64,000 bases of DNA, taken from Bufo bufo. Lineage: Eukaryota > Chordata > Amphibia > Anura > Bufonidae. Numbering within the stretch: position 1 is the stretch's first letter; every line of letters begins with the position of its first letter. Both the position numbers and the translations under genes were made by a program. The stretch spans positions 684,661,257 through 684,725,256 of the forward strand of contig NC_053391.1 of assembly GCF_905171765.1 (NCBI RefSeq), written 5' to 3'. Of this stretch, positions 20,600 through 31,325 are shown piece after piece. Below the pieces are notes generated by a model. The model was given only the letters and a program-made list of their open reading frames with translations. It searched no databases and was not told where the DNA came from.

Positions 20600-21400
20600 C
20601 TCTTCAGACAATCTTTGCGGACAATTGCCGACAAAACACCCGGCCCATCGGCATAATCCTACTAGCAAAAGGTAACATACCTAAAACCGACTGAATGTCC
20701 TTTACCGTGGCTTTACACTTTTTTTAACAACACCATGCAAATCCTAGACACCTTTTGCAATGGAAGACGAAACTCCCTTTTTACAGAATCGATGACAATC
20801 CCCAAATATTCCAAACAATTAGTAGGGTAAACGGTCTTATCTTCAGCTAACGAAACACCAAACTCAGAACAGACAGCAAAAAAAGGATTCCGAACCTCCG
20901 AACACACTGAGGCGTCCGCTGGACCAATGAACAGAAAATCGTCTAGATCGTGCGTCACTGCTCCCCGCATACGCCTAACCGCTACTACTACCCATTCAAG
21001 GAAGGAGGAAAAAAACTTCTAAATAAAAACATGACCAGGAACATCCCATGGGAAGACATTTATCAAAGTGAAATAAACCCTGAAAATGAAAACCAAGCGA
21101 ATTAAAACAAGAAGGATGTACCGGTAACAGGCGAAAGGCGGACCGAACGACCGCCTTTCCCAAACCTACGTACTAAATCTATTGCTGAATCAAAGGGTGG
21201 CATACTTAACCGAACATAATGCTTTATCAATTTCATCATTTAAAGACGCACCATACGGAAAAGATAACTGATGAATCAAGCGAAAAGCATTGGGTTCTTT
21301 TTTTGGTACAACTGCCAACGGAGAAAGGCGAAAATTGCCGAAAGGCGGAGAGGAGAAAGGAACCGCAACCCTGCCTAACTCCTTTTGCTAATTTTGATTG
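20600..21400 (-). pseudogene. Reverse transcriptase of the Ngaro element (frameshifted)
   Basis: Several frames give the RT. About 21370-21220 reads LSPLAVVPKKEPNAFRLIHQ and LSFPYGASLNDEIDKA. About 21060-20990 reads a motif-B-like INVFPWD/PMGCSWS segment in two frames. The frame 20970-20713 reads HDLDDFLFIGP, where the usual Tyr of YLDD is Asp but both catalytic Asp residues remain. It continues with LAEDKTVYPTNCLEYLGIVID. The thumb region follows at 20668-20540. At least three frame changes show the RT is dead. Confidence 0.82.
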
Positions 21401-21499
21401 CACAACCGCAGGAAATTGATCAACAGAAGATCAATTATTAACCCATTCACAACCAAAACCAGAAAATGATGGCAACTGAAAACCAAAAGCAAAACAGTC

Positions 21500-22903
21500 A
21501 AGAAGCAGCTCCGCCATCTTGAAACTTGGGTAACGTTCTAGCCGAGGACGCATGGGTCACCAGATTTACTGGCGTCGATGCTCTTGGCAAGAAACTCTTT
21601 TGTGGATGGCAAGGTAGGCATGTTAGCTCTTTTATAACAGCGAACCATCGGGTGACTGCCACCACAAAAGGCACTTACATGACGCAGGCCGCCTACACAA
21701 CTGAGATTGCGGGACTGCGGAGGACGGCTGCTGTTTTGGGGCAGAATAAGATGAACGCTGTGACAACACTAAATTAAGCCACAGCCCAACATCCTTTGTG
21801 CCCAATCGCAATGCTAGGATACAGCGACAGCCTCTGTCTGAAACTCTCATCATACACAAACCAACCAATCCCACCAAAATTTTTATACGCCTCTAAAATA
21901 TTATCCAAATGCTGAAAAAGTCCTGAACATTTTGTAGGACATTTTTCACCCATCACGCTGCAGAAGATACAGTATGCTTAAAGCCGATTGGTAAAATTGC
22001 GGGGGATGGGGCGCTTTTTGTCCTCTTCAGACTTAGCCTCCCTTATATCCACAAATTCATTTCTCCATATCTTTTCCTTTACCGACATGGAGAGATGAAA
22101 GCTCAAAGGCGATATTTATCACATGGTAACATTTCCTTATAACATGACTCTGACACTCCTTTATGTCTGGATACCGCTGGAAGAGGGAGAGAGTCATCAC
22201 TATCTGAATCCCTACCCGGCCCTTGACCGCCAAACCGCCAAGCATCAGAAAAATCGCCCGCTAGGGGTGGTGGGGCAACATTTTTTAAAGAAGAAAGTAC
22301 AGAGGACAGAGACGCAATAACAGGACCCAGACCACTGGGGCACTTACCACCAGCTGGAGTCGAAATCTCCGAACACCTGAAGAAGATGCAGAAGCCTCTT
22401 GGAGCGGTGGCACGTCTTCCAGGCACGCACCCTCCCGCTGCTCGACACCTGAGTGGAGCAGCAGTGATTGGTGCTGCGCTGGATGCAGGTTTAATTCTTC
22501 GCCGTCTCCTTCCGTGCTGATGTGAAAAACATGAAGATCTTCTCACTGCAAGAGTTTTCAGGGAACCCAGACACCTATGGACAGAAGCGGAACCAATCTG
22601 CTGCTCAAAGTTTCCAGGGGACGCAGATCCTGAGCGCACCTCTGGCTGTGACGTCAAATCCCTGCGGCTACGTCCGGCGCGATCCACAGCAGAAGCAGAA
22701 CTGCGCCTCTGTTCTCCTCCTATCCGGGACAGACCTGCAGGGGGAAGGAGAGAAACGGGTGCGCTGCCTCTTCTCTCTTCTTGAAGAGCACAGAGCAGGC
22801 ACAGCAGAGGAAGCTCCAGCCTCTTCAGATTCATCCACCGCCGGGCCCGGGACTTCACGGGGGATCGCCGACCACCACAGGAACCGCCGCAGAAAAAGAC
22901 CAT
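21500..22903 (-). pseudogene. Gag-like ORF1 region of the Ngaro element
   Basis: A 266-residue minus frame (22903-22103) is Arg/Ser/Ala-rich and ends near DSDSDDSLPLP, without a recognisable fold. A second frame (21956-21774) contains EAYKNFGGIGWFVYDESFRQ, which resembles a block I recall from the gag-like ORF of vertebrate DIRS/Ngaro elements. The frame 21877-21632 follows. I assign the region from position upstream of RT and this single block. The N-terminal 266-residue frame could partly be 5' untranslated sequence. Confidence 0.55.
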
Positions 22904-23060
22904 TCAGCGATGCAGGACTCCAGCCAGCGTGCCTCCGGAGCTTCGCGACGAATCCTTCCATCAGGGAAGCAGTAGCGGGCGGGGGCAGCACTTCTTTCAG
23001 ATGCGGTCGGGCTGACAGCACAAAGCTGACAGCCACCGCAACTATATAGCCCAAACCGGG

Positions 23061-23886
23061 GGGCCGCCTGAAACAGTTCCCACCAATGCCCTACCTGTTG
23101 CTGGGCATCTCTGCATTTTTTGCCCAGCAACGTCATACCATAGGTCACTTGTTGACCCAATGTGACCTCTGCCCCAGACCCCAGCAACCATCTATTTTTA
23201 ACCGACCTATACACATTTTAGGCTGGAAATTTGCCCGCCAAAAACCACAATGGAGGCTAATGGGATGATTATAATCCCATGAGGATCCCTGCATATATTT
23301 TCGGGATCCTAACATTCTCGTGATCGATGGGGGCCCCAGCAGTCAGACCCCAGCCGATCCCCCATCCTGTAAATAGAGGATAAGTTACCTTAATTGGACA
23401 ACCCCTTTAAGAAAGATAAGGGCTGGATAGTTTGCCACCTCTGCAAGAATGCCTCAATTCACTGACAGCAAGTGGAAATATTAAAAATAGTGAAGAAGTA
23501 AGACAAAAAGTATATTAGAAAATTGTCAAACCTTCCAGAAGACAAAAGGATTGTCTCGGTCCGGACCCTGGAACCTCAGAGCATCAGTGAGATTACTGGT
23601 GGAGAGTTCTGTTCACCCCCCGTAGGGAAAATGTGGCATTACATGCCAACCATTAAAAGATGGCTGACCATGTAATTCACGTATTGGCTGGGCCCACCAG
23701 GGATGAAGCCTTTGTTGCTTAGTGAATCATAGAGGAGGGTCCTGAATGGGGTGTCCTAACCCTCCATGACATCTCCGTACACTAACAGGCTTTCTGTTCG
23801 GTATTTATGCGCACAATGCATCTTATTAAAAAGTTATTCATAGGGGCGCCCGGGAGCAGAGGCAGAAGTGATGGCAGATGATATAA
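23061..23886. other. Ngaro leader/unknown plus dispersed amphibian repeat pieces
   Basis: 23061-23270 is probably the 5' leader of the Ngaro element (minus). 23275-23405 contains a GATCCCGAAAATATATGC complement and a GACCCCAGCCGATCCCCCAT piece that end at ACAACCCCTTTAAG, the terminus of a TTAA-type MITE. 23455-23540 matches the repeat at 60350-60430 (ACTGACAGCAAG and TATATTAGAAAA). No gene is seen. Confidence 0.45.
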
Positions 23887-23888
23887 TA

Positions 23889-25335
23889 CAGTCCTGATCA
23901 AAAGTTTAAGACCACTTGAAAAATGGCAAAAAATCATATTTAGCATGCCTGGATCTTAACAAGGTTCTAAGTAGAGCTTCAACATGCAACAAGAAGAAAT
24001 GAGAGGGAGACAAAACATTTTTTGAGCATTCAATTTAATGAAAATAATGAATAAACTGAAACAGGCTGTTTTTCAGCTGATCAAAAGTTTAGGACCACAC
24101 CTCCAAAAATTGATGCAAGCGTTTCCATGAGTTGAGTGGGAAAATTTCTCCAAGTGGTGAAGACGGCCGCACGAAGGCCATCTACTGTCTGGAACTGTTG
24201 TTCATTTTTGTAACCTTCCCTTGCCATCCATCCCCAAAGGTTCTCAATTGGATTTAGATCAGGGGAACACGTAGGATGGGCCAAAAGAGTGATGTTATTC
24301 TCCTGGAAGAAGTCCCTTGTCCTGCGCGCATTGTGTACTGTAGCGTTGTCCTGTTGAAAACCCAGTCGTTACCACACAGTCGAGGGCCCTCAGTCATGAG
24401 GAATGCTCTCTGCAACATCTGGACATAGCCAGCGGCCGTTTGACGCCCCTGCACTTCCTGAAGCTCCATTGTTCCACTGAAGGAAAAAGCACCCCAGACC
24501 ATTATGGCGCCCCCTCCACTGTGGCGCGTAGAAAACATCTCAGGTGGGATCTGCTCGTCATGCCAGTAACGTTGGAAACCATCAGGACCATCAAGGTTAC
24601 ATTTTTTCTCATCAGAGAATAAAACTTTCTTCCACCTTTGAATGTCCCATGTTTGGTGCTCTCTTGCAAAGTCCAAACGAGCAGTTCTGTGGCGTTCAAG
24701 GAGACGAGGTCTTTGAAGATGTTTTTGGTTTTTGAAGCCATTCAGTCTCAGATGCCGTCTGATGGTTATGGGGCTGCAGTCAGCACCAGTAAGGGCCTTA
24801 ATTTGGGTCGAGGATCGTCCAGTGTCTTGACGGACAGCCAATTGGATCCTTTGGCTCAGTGCTGGTGAAATTTTTTTGGGTCTTCCACTTGACTTTTTTG
24901 TTCCATAAACCTCAGGATCATTTAAGAAATTCCAAATGACTGTCTTACTGCGTCCCACCTCAGCAGTGATGGCGCGCTGTGAGAGACCCTGCTTATACAG
25001 TTCAACAACCCGACCACGTTCAAAAAGGGAGAATTTTTTTGCCTTTGCCATCACAACGTGCGACTACCTGACAGAAGATGACAATGAATCCACATCTTTG
25101 CACAGATTTGGCCTTTTAAAGGCATGTGGTCCTAAAATTTGGATCAGCTGAAAAACAGCCTGTTTCAGTTTATTCGTTGTTTTCATTAAATTGAATGCTC
25201 AAAAAATGTTTTGTCTCACTCTCATTTCTTCGTGTTGCATGTTGAAGCTCTACTTGGAACCTTGTTAAGATCCAACAATGTAAAATAAGATTTGTTACCA
25301 TTTTTCAAGTGGTCTTAAACTTTTGATCAGGACTG
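23889..25335 (-). mobile_element. Tc1-type transposon with IR/DR ends, 1447 bp
   Basis: The ends CAGTCCTGATCAAAAGTTT and complement are flanked by TA at 23887-23888 and 25336-25337. Inside each roughly 215-bp inverted repeat the outer motif (TGATCAAAAGTTTAAGACCA) recurs near the inner border as TGATCAAAAGTTTAGGACCA (from 24079). This gives the IR/DR arrangement known from Sleeping Beauty-like Tc1 elements. The transposase is nearly intact. Confidence 0.93.
24081..25054 (-). pseudogene. Tc1 transposase with a single frameshift
   Basis: Starting at Met 25054 (next Met one codon on), the protein has paired helix-turn-helix regions ([19 protein letters not shown]), a GRPKK linker motif in SSGRPKKIS, and the first catalytic Asp in [26 protein letters not shown] block follows. 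At about 24360 the frame breaks at WVFN, where FQQDNA is expected, consistent with loss of one C. The remaining C-terminus (24284-24081, extended upstream in that frame) carries [17 protein letters not shown] with the catalytic Glu. The DD34E residues are all present in the two frames. It would cut and paste the element at TA sites. Confidence 0.92.
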
Positions 25336-25337
25336 TA

Positions 25338-25634
25338 TCTCCGGTCATCTATTCACTGCGGGAGAACATTTACATGCCGTTCTGGTACATTACAGGAGGC
25401 CTCCGTCCTGGACACAACCATCACAGAAATGTCAGGGCATGGCGTACAGAAGTTACCACCTCCGGCTGATGCTTGCCCACTGTTCAGACCACAGCATGGA
25501 GTCACCCTTGAAGAATTTCTTGTCTCTACGGTAACTTGCACCCGAGTGAAGCGTGTGTCAAGGCGACGCTGCGGTGCTCCTTATTTGTACTGGGTTTTAC
25601 CCGTTTTAATAATATATGTTATGTTGTGCAATAA
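25338..25634. other. No recognised feature
   Basis: I see no repeat or exon signature between the Tc1 element and the next MITE. Confidence 0.5.
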
Positions 25635-25638
25635 TTAA

Positions 25639-25986
25639 AGGAATTGTCCACCTCGGACAGAAAACCCATTTTCAAAAACCGTATTAGTGAACTCAAAGTG
25701 ACTGGACCCTCTGCTCAGGATCCTCCTCTCTTGCCCACAGTGTAGAGTGGTTAGAAAGAGTGTCTCTCTTTGGAGGACCCAAACTATCCTGGATTACTCC
25801 TACAAACCGTTGATATAAATGGACAATGTGTAATACGTCATTTCTCCTGTAGTGGCGCTGTAGGGGGGAGTGAACTCTTAATGCCAGGTTTCCCCGCATC
25901 TCACAGCTTACAAGTGGGGAGGACGCTCAGCTTATTGTCAAGGGGCCATTCTAATATTTAGGCAATGTCAATAGTGGAGAACCTCT
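25639..25986. mobile_element. TTAA-flanked MITE, 348 bp
   Basis: The left end AGGAATTGTCCACC and right end GGAGAACCTCT are imperfect inverted repeats flanked by TTAA at 25635-25638 and 25987-25990. The target is that of piggyBac-type elements. The family seems common here: right termini of the form CCCCTTTAA occur at many other places (for example 23395, 52671, 60429). Confidence 0.65.
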
Positions 25987-25990
25987 TTAA

Positions 25991-26840
25991 CCCTTTCAAG
26001 ACCGGGTGATTTTTCATTTTTAACTCCCTGCCTTCCTAAAGTCATAACTTTTTTTTAGTTTTCCTTTCACATGCTGTTTGTGGGACAAGTTATATTTTCT
26101 AAAGGCACCATTTACAGCTGCATACAATGTTAGTGGGGGGGGGTTCCAAATGGGGTGGAATTATAAAATAAAAAAAAAACACACAATTCTGCCACATTTT
26201 TATGGGTTTGGTTTTTACGGCGTTCCCTATGCAGTAAAACTGACCTGTTCCCTTCATTCTCTGGGTCAGTACGATTACAGTGATACCACATCTGTATAGT
26301 TTTTCTTGTGTTTTAATACAAAAAAAAAAAAAACTTTGGAAAAAATATCTTTTTCTTTGCATCACCATATTCTGACCCCCATAACTTTTTTTTATGTGCA
26401 CGGAGCTGTGTGAGGGCTAATTTTTTGCGGGGCAAGCTGTACTTTTTATTGATATCATTTTATGGAGTGTGTGTTTTTTTATCACTTTTTAATCACTTTT
26501 TTGTGGGAGGTGAAGTGACCAAAAAACAGCAAATAGGCCATTTTGACTTTTTTTTTTTCTCAGTTTCACTGTTTGCCGTATGGGATTTCAATAGCTGTAC
26601 TGTGTTTTCACACGCGGCGATGCCCATGATGTGTCATTTTTTTTTTATTGTTTGTGTATTTTTACTTTCATTTTGGGGAAACCTTTTTATAGTTCCCCTA
26701 GGGAACCACAACAATCATCCGATTGCTTATCTCGTAGACTCCATTGCGTTAGGATTGGAGTCTATTAGAATTACACTATGGGGGTCATTTATTAAGCCGA
26801 AATACGCCTATTACAGGCGCAGATTGGGGCGCAACTAGCT
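25991..26840. repeat. T-homopolymer-rich interspersed repeat
   Basis: The stretch starting CCCTTTCAAGACCGGGTG contains repeated 'CATAACTTTTTTT', 'TGCGGGGCAAGCTGTAC' and TTTTTATTGATATCATTTT motifs and many T runs. I recognise the style as a widespread amphibian repeat of uncertain class. The open frames in it come from T runs and are not genes. Confidence 0.5.
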
Positions 26841-26894
26841 CACGCCAGGTCTAAATAAGTGGGCCTGTCTCCTTTACCATTTTCTATGCCTTTC

Positions 26895-27192
26895 ATCAGT
26901 TTTGCCGGGACACTTGGGGCCGGATCCGGCATTAATATATTTCAATGGAAATTAATGCCGGATCCAGCATTCCGGCAAGTGTTCGGGATTTTTGGCCAGA
27001 AAGAAAACTGCAGCACGCTACAGTATTTTCTCTGTCCAAAAAAACGTAAGAGGGACTGAACTGATGCATCCTGAACGGATTGCTCTCCATTCAGAATGCA
27101 TTAGGATAAAACTGATCTGTTTTTTTCCGGTATTGAGCCCCTAGGACGGAACTCAATACCGGAAAACAGAAACGCTAGTGTGAAAGTGCCCT
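26895..27192. mobile_element. Harbinger-like MITE, related to 324-821
   Basis: The right end AACGCTAGTGTGAAAGTGCCC followed by TTA matches the right terminus of the MITE at 324-821. Inside, GGATCCGGCATTAAT and its complement form a short inverted repeat near 26921-26965. The left terminus is not clear, so the left border is approximate. Confidence 0.55.
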
Positions 27193-27418
27193 TAGTCTTA
27201 TTTAAGTGAATGGGCCTGGGCTGCAATACCAAGCACAGCCACTATACAATGTATGGCGCTGTGCTTGGTAAGCTGTGAGGAGGACGCAGCGCTCTGGCTT
27301 CTTCAAAAAACGGATCAGCGGGGGTGCTGGGAGTTGGAGCCCGACCGATCAGATATAGATGATCTTTCTGCGGATAGCCATCAATACTGATCTCCCAAAA
27401 CGCCCCTTTAAACTGTGC
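27193..27418. repeat. Dispersed repeat piece shared with 61905-62115
   Basis: The segment GCAATACCAAGCACAGCCAC, TATGGCGCTGTGCTTGGTA and the adjoining GATCAGCGGGGGTGC part recur at 62050-62105 with small differences. The motif is itself nearly palindromic (ACCAAGCACAG/CTGTGCTTGGT). Confidence 0.55.
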
Positions 27419-28379
27419 GGGGCCAGCTGTGATAAGCCGCCATTCAAAGGATCACTCCCATATCTCTATTCAGAACACATGCACACTCAATCGAGTCAAG
27501 TGTGCATGTGTGCGGGAGTAGTCGAGAGTCAGCTATACCTTTATCTGCATTGCCTATTTGAGTCCAAAATCCGCCTCCTGTCTCATCAGCGGCTCAACAG
27601 GCACCTACCCCTCCTCCATGCTTTACACTGCAGCTGTGCTTCTTCAGAAAACACCCGAAATAGGAGACTGGAGAGTTTGTTTATAATCAGTGCAAAGCAT
27701 TTTAAAAAGAATATGAGCGAGACTGACTAAAGCTTATACGGAGCAATCATACAATATACATTACTACTGTGACCTCCACCCCCCACTGAGGGGCACGCCC
27801 CAGCAATCAACCACTTCTAGACCAAGAAACAGCTGTGTAGATTAGATCTGTTCCCAGGAAAGCTGGATAATGGGTAATGGGAAAACAAGAGCGCTCCTTA
27901 TTGCAAGACACAAGCTAAAAAAAAAAGAAATCAATCGAGTCAAAGGCGCAGAAGGGTAAAAAAAAAAAAAAAGAAAAAAGAAGAAATAAAAACACAAGAA
28001 AATGGAGATATATAGAGCGAGCAGCTGGAGGGAACAGCCGGGCTCATCGTGTGCTGCACACAGAGGCCGCCGCCATATGCTGTATTGATATACTCCATTA
28101 AAGAGCCCCCTCCCCATTAAAATCTCCAGTAAATCAAACCTTGTATACAGACCCCTTATCCTTCGTATTACAGCCATCATCCAGCTTTCCCAGACTCCTG
28201 AAAGGCAGGATGGTCGACTTATGCAATGACATGTCTGACGCTCCCATGTAAGTGGATTACTAGGCAGGCCTTCTCTTCAGGGGCCTACAGAGGCCGAGTG
28301 ACTGCCCACCTGATGTCATATAGGTCATCACCTTGTTTCCGGTACTTTAACATGAATGTCAACCATTAAACACCAAGGA
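27419..28379. other. Low-copy-looking DNA with a purine-rich stretch
   Basis: 27910-28015 is A-rich with poly-A and AAGAAGAAAT runs. Frames such as 27359-27730 have no recognisable family. No gene is supported. Confidence 0.4.
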
Positions 28380-28585
28380 TACACAGCTCCAAATCCCCTG
28401 CACATTTAGAGTTACATGATTAAATTCTGTCTACCAGCAGCCACCACTAGGGGGAGCTTAAGAGCTTAATGTATACTGGTGACTCATTGGGTTCAATAAT
28501 AAATCTGTATGCAGTGAGCTCCCGCTAGTGGTGGACAGAACTAGATTATGTAACCCTACATAGGCAGGGGATCTGGAGCTCTACA
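28380..28585. mobile_element. Short foldback MITE
   Basis: The left arm (CTCCAAATCCCCTGCACAT, GAGTTACATGATTAA, CCACCACTAGGGGGAGCT) pairs with the right arm (AGCTCCCGCTAGTGGTGG, GATTATGTAACCCTACATA, GCAGGGGATCTGGAG). Arms are about 90 bp and imperfect. No target duplication was resolved. Confidence 0.65.
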
Positions 28586-29042
28586 CCAAGAACATCCACC
28601 TCTGAAGATTTTTTTAAGAGACTCACTTTAAGGAAAATTTTTCTTGATGATGACACAAGAAAAAAAAAAAAGTATATACAGTAATTACCCTTACCTTAGT
28701 GGTGTCATCATGTGACCGCTGATACCGTTTCCATCGGCAACCGTAAATTCCGGTCAGGCATGACAAACATAACTGCGGCTCGTAGTACTGTAGCGGTTGG
28801 TGCTTTACCATACTCTCTCCAGCTGTTCAGCAGACGGCTACTAAATGTCCATCGGGGACTCCTGAAAAAAATAAAATAAAAATAAAAAGGTCACATGACT
28901 ACTAATAAAAGACGCAAAATAAAATAATATATACAAAATTGCCAGATTCTGTATTAATGTAAGTGTGCAGTCAATGACCGGATGACCACATAATATTATC
29001 CTCGGTCTCTAAAATGGCCGACAATGGTCGTAACTTCTTCAT
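28586..29042. other. No recognised feature
   Basis: A/T-rich low-complexity stretches occur at 28655-28680 and 28862-28935. No exon or transposon signature is seen. Confidence 0.45.
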
Positions 29043-29045
29043 TTA

Positions 29046-29278
29046 GGGTCCATTCAATTGTCCGCAAAATGGGTCCACATCCGTTCCGCAATTTTGCAGA
29101 ACAGGTGCCTACCCATTCATTTTCAATGGGGCCGCAATTCCGTACCACGGCCCCGCAAAATACAGCCACGGACAAAAAAAGGCATTTCTATTATAGTGCC
29201 GGCCATGTGCAGTCCGCAAAATGGCCGGTCTCCATAATTTGCGGACCACAAAACAGTTGCAGACTTGTGAATGGACCC
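29046..29278. mobile_element. Harbinger-type MITE, 233 bp, TSD TTA
   Basis: The termini GGGTCCATTCA and TGAATGGACCC are flanked by TTA (29043-29045 and 29279-29281). The interior has the TCCGCAAAA and CCCATTCATTTTCAATGGGG motifs of the largest MITE family in this window. Confidence 0.8.
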
Positions 29279-29281
29279 TTA

Positions 29282-31318
29282 TGGTAAGAAGAGCAGCTGT
29301 GGAGCACAAAGTGCTGCTCTACCAAGGGAAAGAGGAGAGGAGTGTTCACTTGACCTTGAAGATAAATCAATATTCCAGAAATCCTGAGCATTGACTCCAG
29401 GATCTCCATAAAGATATAATGATATATAACATCAACCGTTCTAAATACCAAGTCACAAAAGAAATGAGACAAGCAGGTGGGAATTTGAGACTGCTACTGA
29501 TCCCATAATGGAAATCAATGATCACCAATACTCCAGACAAGAAGGACGGACGAGCTGGGGACTTCTCCCTTTCTTCTGAGTTTGAATCCTTCATTAATCT
29601 CCTGGTATTGAGATGCTTTTGTCAATGGGAGGACATAGTTTATATCTTTATATTTCTACTACAAGTTCTATTAATTTGCACTGACAAGGAGAAGCTAGCT
29701 ACTTCCTTCCTGACTGGTGTCACCACTGCCACAAGTTGAAAGCTCCTGTCCATCTTGATGAACCCAAAGACATTTGCTACTTGACCTCTTAGATGCTTCA
29801 GCATAGTGAGAGGTGGAAGGCTCTCTCAACGTGACCGACTGCCAGGAAAAGCGAAGAGAAGGAGTTTGTCTTCCCTTACTTAGTTCTCCTTGGCAGTGGG
29901 TGACATTCATCGACCACCACAATCCTCTTCCATATGTAGTATCACCAGGTCTACATTGGACCTCTATGCATGTGGACAAGAGGCATATGGCATATTTATC
30001 AGATCCATGGGTTCAGGCAAAACTTCCTTCAAGGTTGGTGACCTTTTACACATAAGAATTCATTGGGGTGTACATTATGTGGCCGTGAGAAGAACCCTCT
30101 GTTTTTAGCAGCATCGGTCAACCATCTAAAGTGTATAGGGGTGTTCAGATTCTGCGACATTGTTAAACATGGTCCATCCTTTGGTTTTATGAGAGATATG
30201 CCACAGCCAGAAGAGTCTGGAAGGGACAGAGTTGTCTAGCAATGGCTTATTTTTCAGGATCATGAAGAAGTAGTCCAAATGCTCAGACAACTAAAATGTG
30301 TCATCAGATTTAACGGTGTTGTGGTCCCTCCATTTGGAAAATCACTGGGAGATCTAATTCTATATTGCAACTTAAGACTCAATGAGTTCCCGCTTCCCGT
30401 TCCCGGTGGAGAAACAGCTGTAGGCGTACAATCACTCTTCATTTCCGTATCTCTTAAACATTTCTGTAAAACTTGACCAGATATTCTAAGCCACTGCTCC
30501 ACCAAGAATGGAGAAGACTTCCCTCTTCTCAAAATCAATAAGGTCTCCACTATCACACCCCACCAAAGACCAAACACAATTGTATCAATGGGGAAAAAAA
30601 AAAAAAGTTCAACAAATGTATAATATGTTATGGTTGAGGGAGAATCGGAGAAAGGAATGCTAATTATTCTCTCCGCTTGCTTCATCATTGTTGGTCGATG
30701 TCTAGTAGTATTCATCATCGGCTTTACACAAACTCACTACTCCTAATGACTGCAAAAAGCCTGACGAACTCCGGAGAGGGAGAGCGCCATAGATTTATTG
30801 ACAAGTTAATTTTCTACTAATTAGGAGTCCGCTGTTAATTACTTTTAGGTTTATTCTTCGGTATCATGTAAATTGTTGGGATTGGTTAGAACTAATAAGG
30901 TCTTTGGGGATGTTGAGCTCACGACAAGATAAACATCTCGAGATGAGCAACTTGTAGCTTGATTTGAGATTTACAAATCAATTTGACTTGGAGCGTTATC
31001 TTCTAATTGGAGATAATTCATCAGATGGATAAAGTCTTCATCCGCTCACTAATGGAACACACGTGACTCAGAATATACACCTTCAAAACGATAAAGTGCG
31101 GCTTGAAATAAGATAGTGGGCACCAATAGCCATCCACGTCTTGACCATAGAAAACCAGAAGGTTCAACGGGAGACCATATAGACATTTTCCAGATACATC
31201 CATATCTCGGAATCCTTCAAGATGCCTCAAAGACCACAAAACCTAATGACCGTCACCTGGCATAGCAGTCCAACATGAAAACTGCATTGTTGGCACTAGC
31301 ATACCGTCACTAACTAGT
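29282..31318. other. About 2 kb without recognised gene or repeat
   Basis: Short frames exist on both strands (for example 30260-30718 minus), but none has a recognisable domain or sustained coding character. 30790-31020 is AT-rich with several TAATTA-type motifs (GTTAATTTTCTACTAATTAGG), which could mark a regulatory or conserved non-coding element. This is speculation from composition only. Confidence 0.4.
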
Positions 31319-31325
31319 ACATACA

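Larger units (their letters stand above)
18711..23060 (-). mobile_element. Ngaro-type tyrosine-recombinase retrotransposon
   Basis: On the minus strand the order is gag-like region (about 22903-21500), RT (about 21400-20600), RNase H (20534-20058), tyrosine recombinase (about 20000-19370) and an SGNH hydrolase-like domain (19362-18764). No methyltransferase domain separates RNase H from the recombinase, and an SGNH domain is present, both favouring Ngaro over DIRS1. A GCTATATAG box near 23040 (minus) precedes the gag region. Many frameshifts show decay. The split direct repeats expected for Ngaro could not be located by eye, so borders are approximate. Confidence 0.8.

Noticed and set aside
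18711..23060. DIRS1-type element in place of Ngaro
   Set aside because: No methyltransferase domain was seen between RNase H and the recombinase, and an SGNH domain is present. The choice remains open until the terminal repeats are resolved.
26078..26838. Phe-rich frames of 73-142 residues
   Set aside because: They result from T homopolymer runs in an interspersed repeat.
30260..30718. 152-residue minus frame
   Set aside because: It has no recognisable domain, no upstream context and a poly-T-derived FFFF segment; I judged it as chance.
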